From: Hyphomicrobiales bacterium
Lineage (GTDB): Bacteria; Pseudomonadota; Alphaproteobacteria; Rhizobiales; Beijerinckiaceae
DNA length: 6,059 nucleotides
Assembly (NCBI GenBank): GCA_028290125.1
Contig: JAQGKM010000108.1
Span: 1-6,059, forward strand
Direction of reading: 5' to 3'
The position numbers and the translations under genes were made by a program. Below the pieces are notes generated by a model. It ran no database searches. It saw only the letters and a program-made list of their open reading frames with translations, and was not told where the DNA came from. Below are positions 5,223-6,059 of this stretch, in pieces; the stretch's first letter is position 1, and each line of letters opens with the position of its first letter.

Positions 5223-5998
5223 GGCGCCAGCGCCTCGCGCCAGCCCAGACCCTGGACCGTCGCGCCGCGCGGACGATATTCGCACCCGACCCAACCCTCC
5301 CAGCCGCGCGTCGCGATCTCGGCGAGCACGGCCTGGTAGCTCACCTCACCCTCGTCCGGCTCGCGACGGCGCGGCACAGAGGCGATCTGGAAATGGCCGA
5401 TCAGCGGCCAATGGCGCCCGATGCGGCGCAGCAGGTCGCCCTCCAGAATCTGCACGTGGTAGACGTCGAACAGAATCTTCAGCTCGGGATGTCCGAGCGC
5501 GTTGATGAGCTCGGCCGCATGGTCGGAGCCTTTCAGGAAATAGTCCGGCCTGTCGTAGGGATTGAGCGGTTCGACCAGCAGGGTGACGCTGGCGCGCTCG
5601 GCCTTTTCGCAGGCGTCGCTCATGTTGGCGAGGAAGGTCGCGCGCGCTGCGTCCGGAGCCGCACCGTCGAGCACGCCCGACAGGCAATGCAAGGTCTTCG
5701 CGCCAAGCTCATGCGCATAGTCCAGCCCGCGCGCGAGGCTGTCGCGAAACTCCTGCTCGCGCCCTGGCAGCGCCGCGAAGCCGAACTCGCCCGGCCCGCC
5801 CGGCGGCGCGTTGATGCCCGTCATCGGCACGCCGACATCCTTCAGGCGCTGGCGGATCTCGCGCGCCGGAACGTCGTAGGGAAACTGGCACTCGACGGCC
5901 TCGAACCCGGCCTGCGCGGCGGCGTCGATCCGGTCAAGGAACGGCGCTTCGCAAAAGAGCATCGAGATGTTGGCGCAGAAGCGGAGATGACGATCCAT
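5219..5998 (-). CDS. hyi: Hydroxypyruvate isomerase family protein (Hyi/OtnI type)
   Basis: The 259-residue AP-endonuclease-2-like TIM-barrel protein matches the hydroxypyruvate isomerase family in length and along its whole course. Hyi interconverts hydroxypyruvate and tartronate semialdehyde in glyoxylate metabolism; the related OtnI isomerises 2-oxo-tetronate in four-carbon sugar-acid breakdown. Family landmarks: RFCANISMLF (6-15), VECQFPYD (35-42), the PGREQEFRD loop (78-86), LLVEPLNPYDRPDYFL (140-155) with catalytic or metal-binding Glu143, LKILFDVYHVQ (173-183) with D178 and H181, GHFQIASVPRRREPDEGEV (201-219) with Q204, and GWVGCEYRP (235-243) with Glu240. All expected active-site residues are present. 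The ATG at 5998 has AAGG about ten bases upstream. No gcl or glxR gene is visible, so the choice between Hyi and OtnI is open. The stop overlaps the methyltransferase start (GTGA). Confidence 0.88.
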   Translation of the reverse strand: MDRHLRFCANISMLFCEAPFLDRIDAAAQAGFEAVECQFPYDVPAREIRQRLKDVGVPMTGINAPPGGPGEFGFAALPGREQEFRDSLARGLDYAHELGAKTLHCLSGVLDGAAPDAARATFLANMSDACEKAERASVTLLVEPLNPYDRPDYFLKGSDHAAELINALGHPELKILFDVYHVQILEGDLLRRIGRHWPLIGHFQIASVPRRREPDEGEVSYQAVLAEIATRGWEGWVGCEYRPRGATVQGLGWREALAP

Positions 5999-6039
5999 GA
6001 TCCGCCGACCTTAGCAAAGCGGGCGCCTGCGTCCAGTGC

Positions 6040-6059
6040 TCAGGGTTTCAGCGTCATGG
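6040..6059 (-). CDS. Possible 3' end of another minus-strand gene
   Basis: At the right edge the minus strand reads ATG ACG CTG AAA CCC TGA (6057-6040), which would give a protein ending in MTLKP, 41 bp upstream of the isomerase start. The same orientation and short spacing suit an operon partner, such as another glyoxylate-pathway enzyme, but five codons cannot identify a gene or even prove the frame is coding. Confidence 0.28.

Noticed and set aside
5223..5294. A longer start for the methyltransferase 24 codons upstream.
   Set aside because: The extra residues are an out-of-frame reading of the isomerase C-terminus and do not resemble the family; GTG 5222 gives the usual length and a GTGA overlap.

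Overview
The window reads as a chromosomal segment of a GC-rich alphaproteobacterium, most likely Hyphomicrobiales (Rhizobiales). The support is the high GC content, the typical alphaproteobacterial forms of BdhA, Zur and a bacterial ETF-beta lysine methyltransferase-like protein, and a small exported protein whose Cys/Trp/Tyr-rich tail resembles small secreted proteins of Bradyrhizobium relatives. The taxonomic call is inference. Most of the DNA is coding. The longest gap between genes is 134 bp, so there is no gene-free stretch over 300 bases. I see no tRNA, rRNA, CRISPR array, IS element or phage gene.

Layout, left to right. The 3' end of an unrecognised gene (1-127, +) is closed by a strong intrinsic terminator (153-186). 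A YciI-domain protein follows (240-659, +). Converging on it is a lower-GC gene for a small basic, Ala/Pro-rich secreted protein (717-1250, -). Next is a minus-strand pair: a Zur-type zinc regulator (2170-2613) overlapping by four bases (GTGA) a downstream DMT/EamA exporter (1328-2173). Divergent from zur, across 134 bp, is a plus-strand pair: 3-hydroxybutyrate dehydrogenase bdhA (2748-3533) and a patatin-like lipid hydrolase (3533-4609), joined by TGATG. A final minus-strand pair converges on it: a hydroxypyruvate isomerase-family protein (5219-5998) and, overlapping by GTGA, an ETF-beta lysine methyltransferase-like protein (4578-5222). The 3' ends of the patatin and methyltransferase genes overlap by 32 bp. 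At the right edge there may be the last codons of another minus-strand gene upstream of the isomerase.

The genes fit general carbon and metal homeostasis: PHB/ketone-body oxidation (BdhA, perhaps with lipid or polyester hydrolysis by the patatin), glyoxylate or sugar-acid metabolism (Hyi family), modification of an electron carrier (methyltransferase), zinc-responsive regulation, and metabolite export. No defence system or clearly new system is visible. The most useful leads are three stop-start-coupled pairs that join proteins not obviously related (Zur/DMT exporter, BdhA/patatin, Hyi/methyltransferase), a zur start with no Shine-Dalgarno sequence just after a TATATT box (possibly leaderless), the His/Cys-rich N-terminus of Zur, and the low-GC secreted protein.
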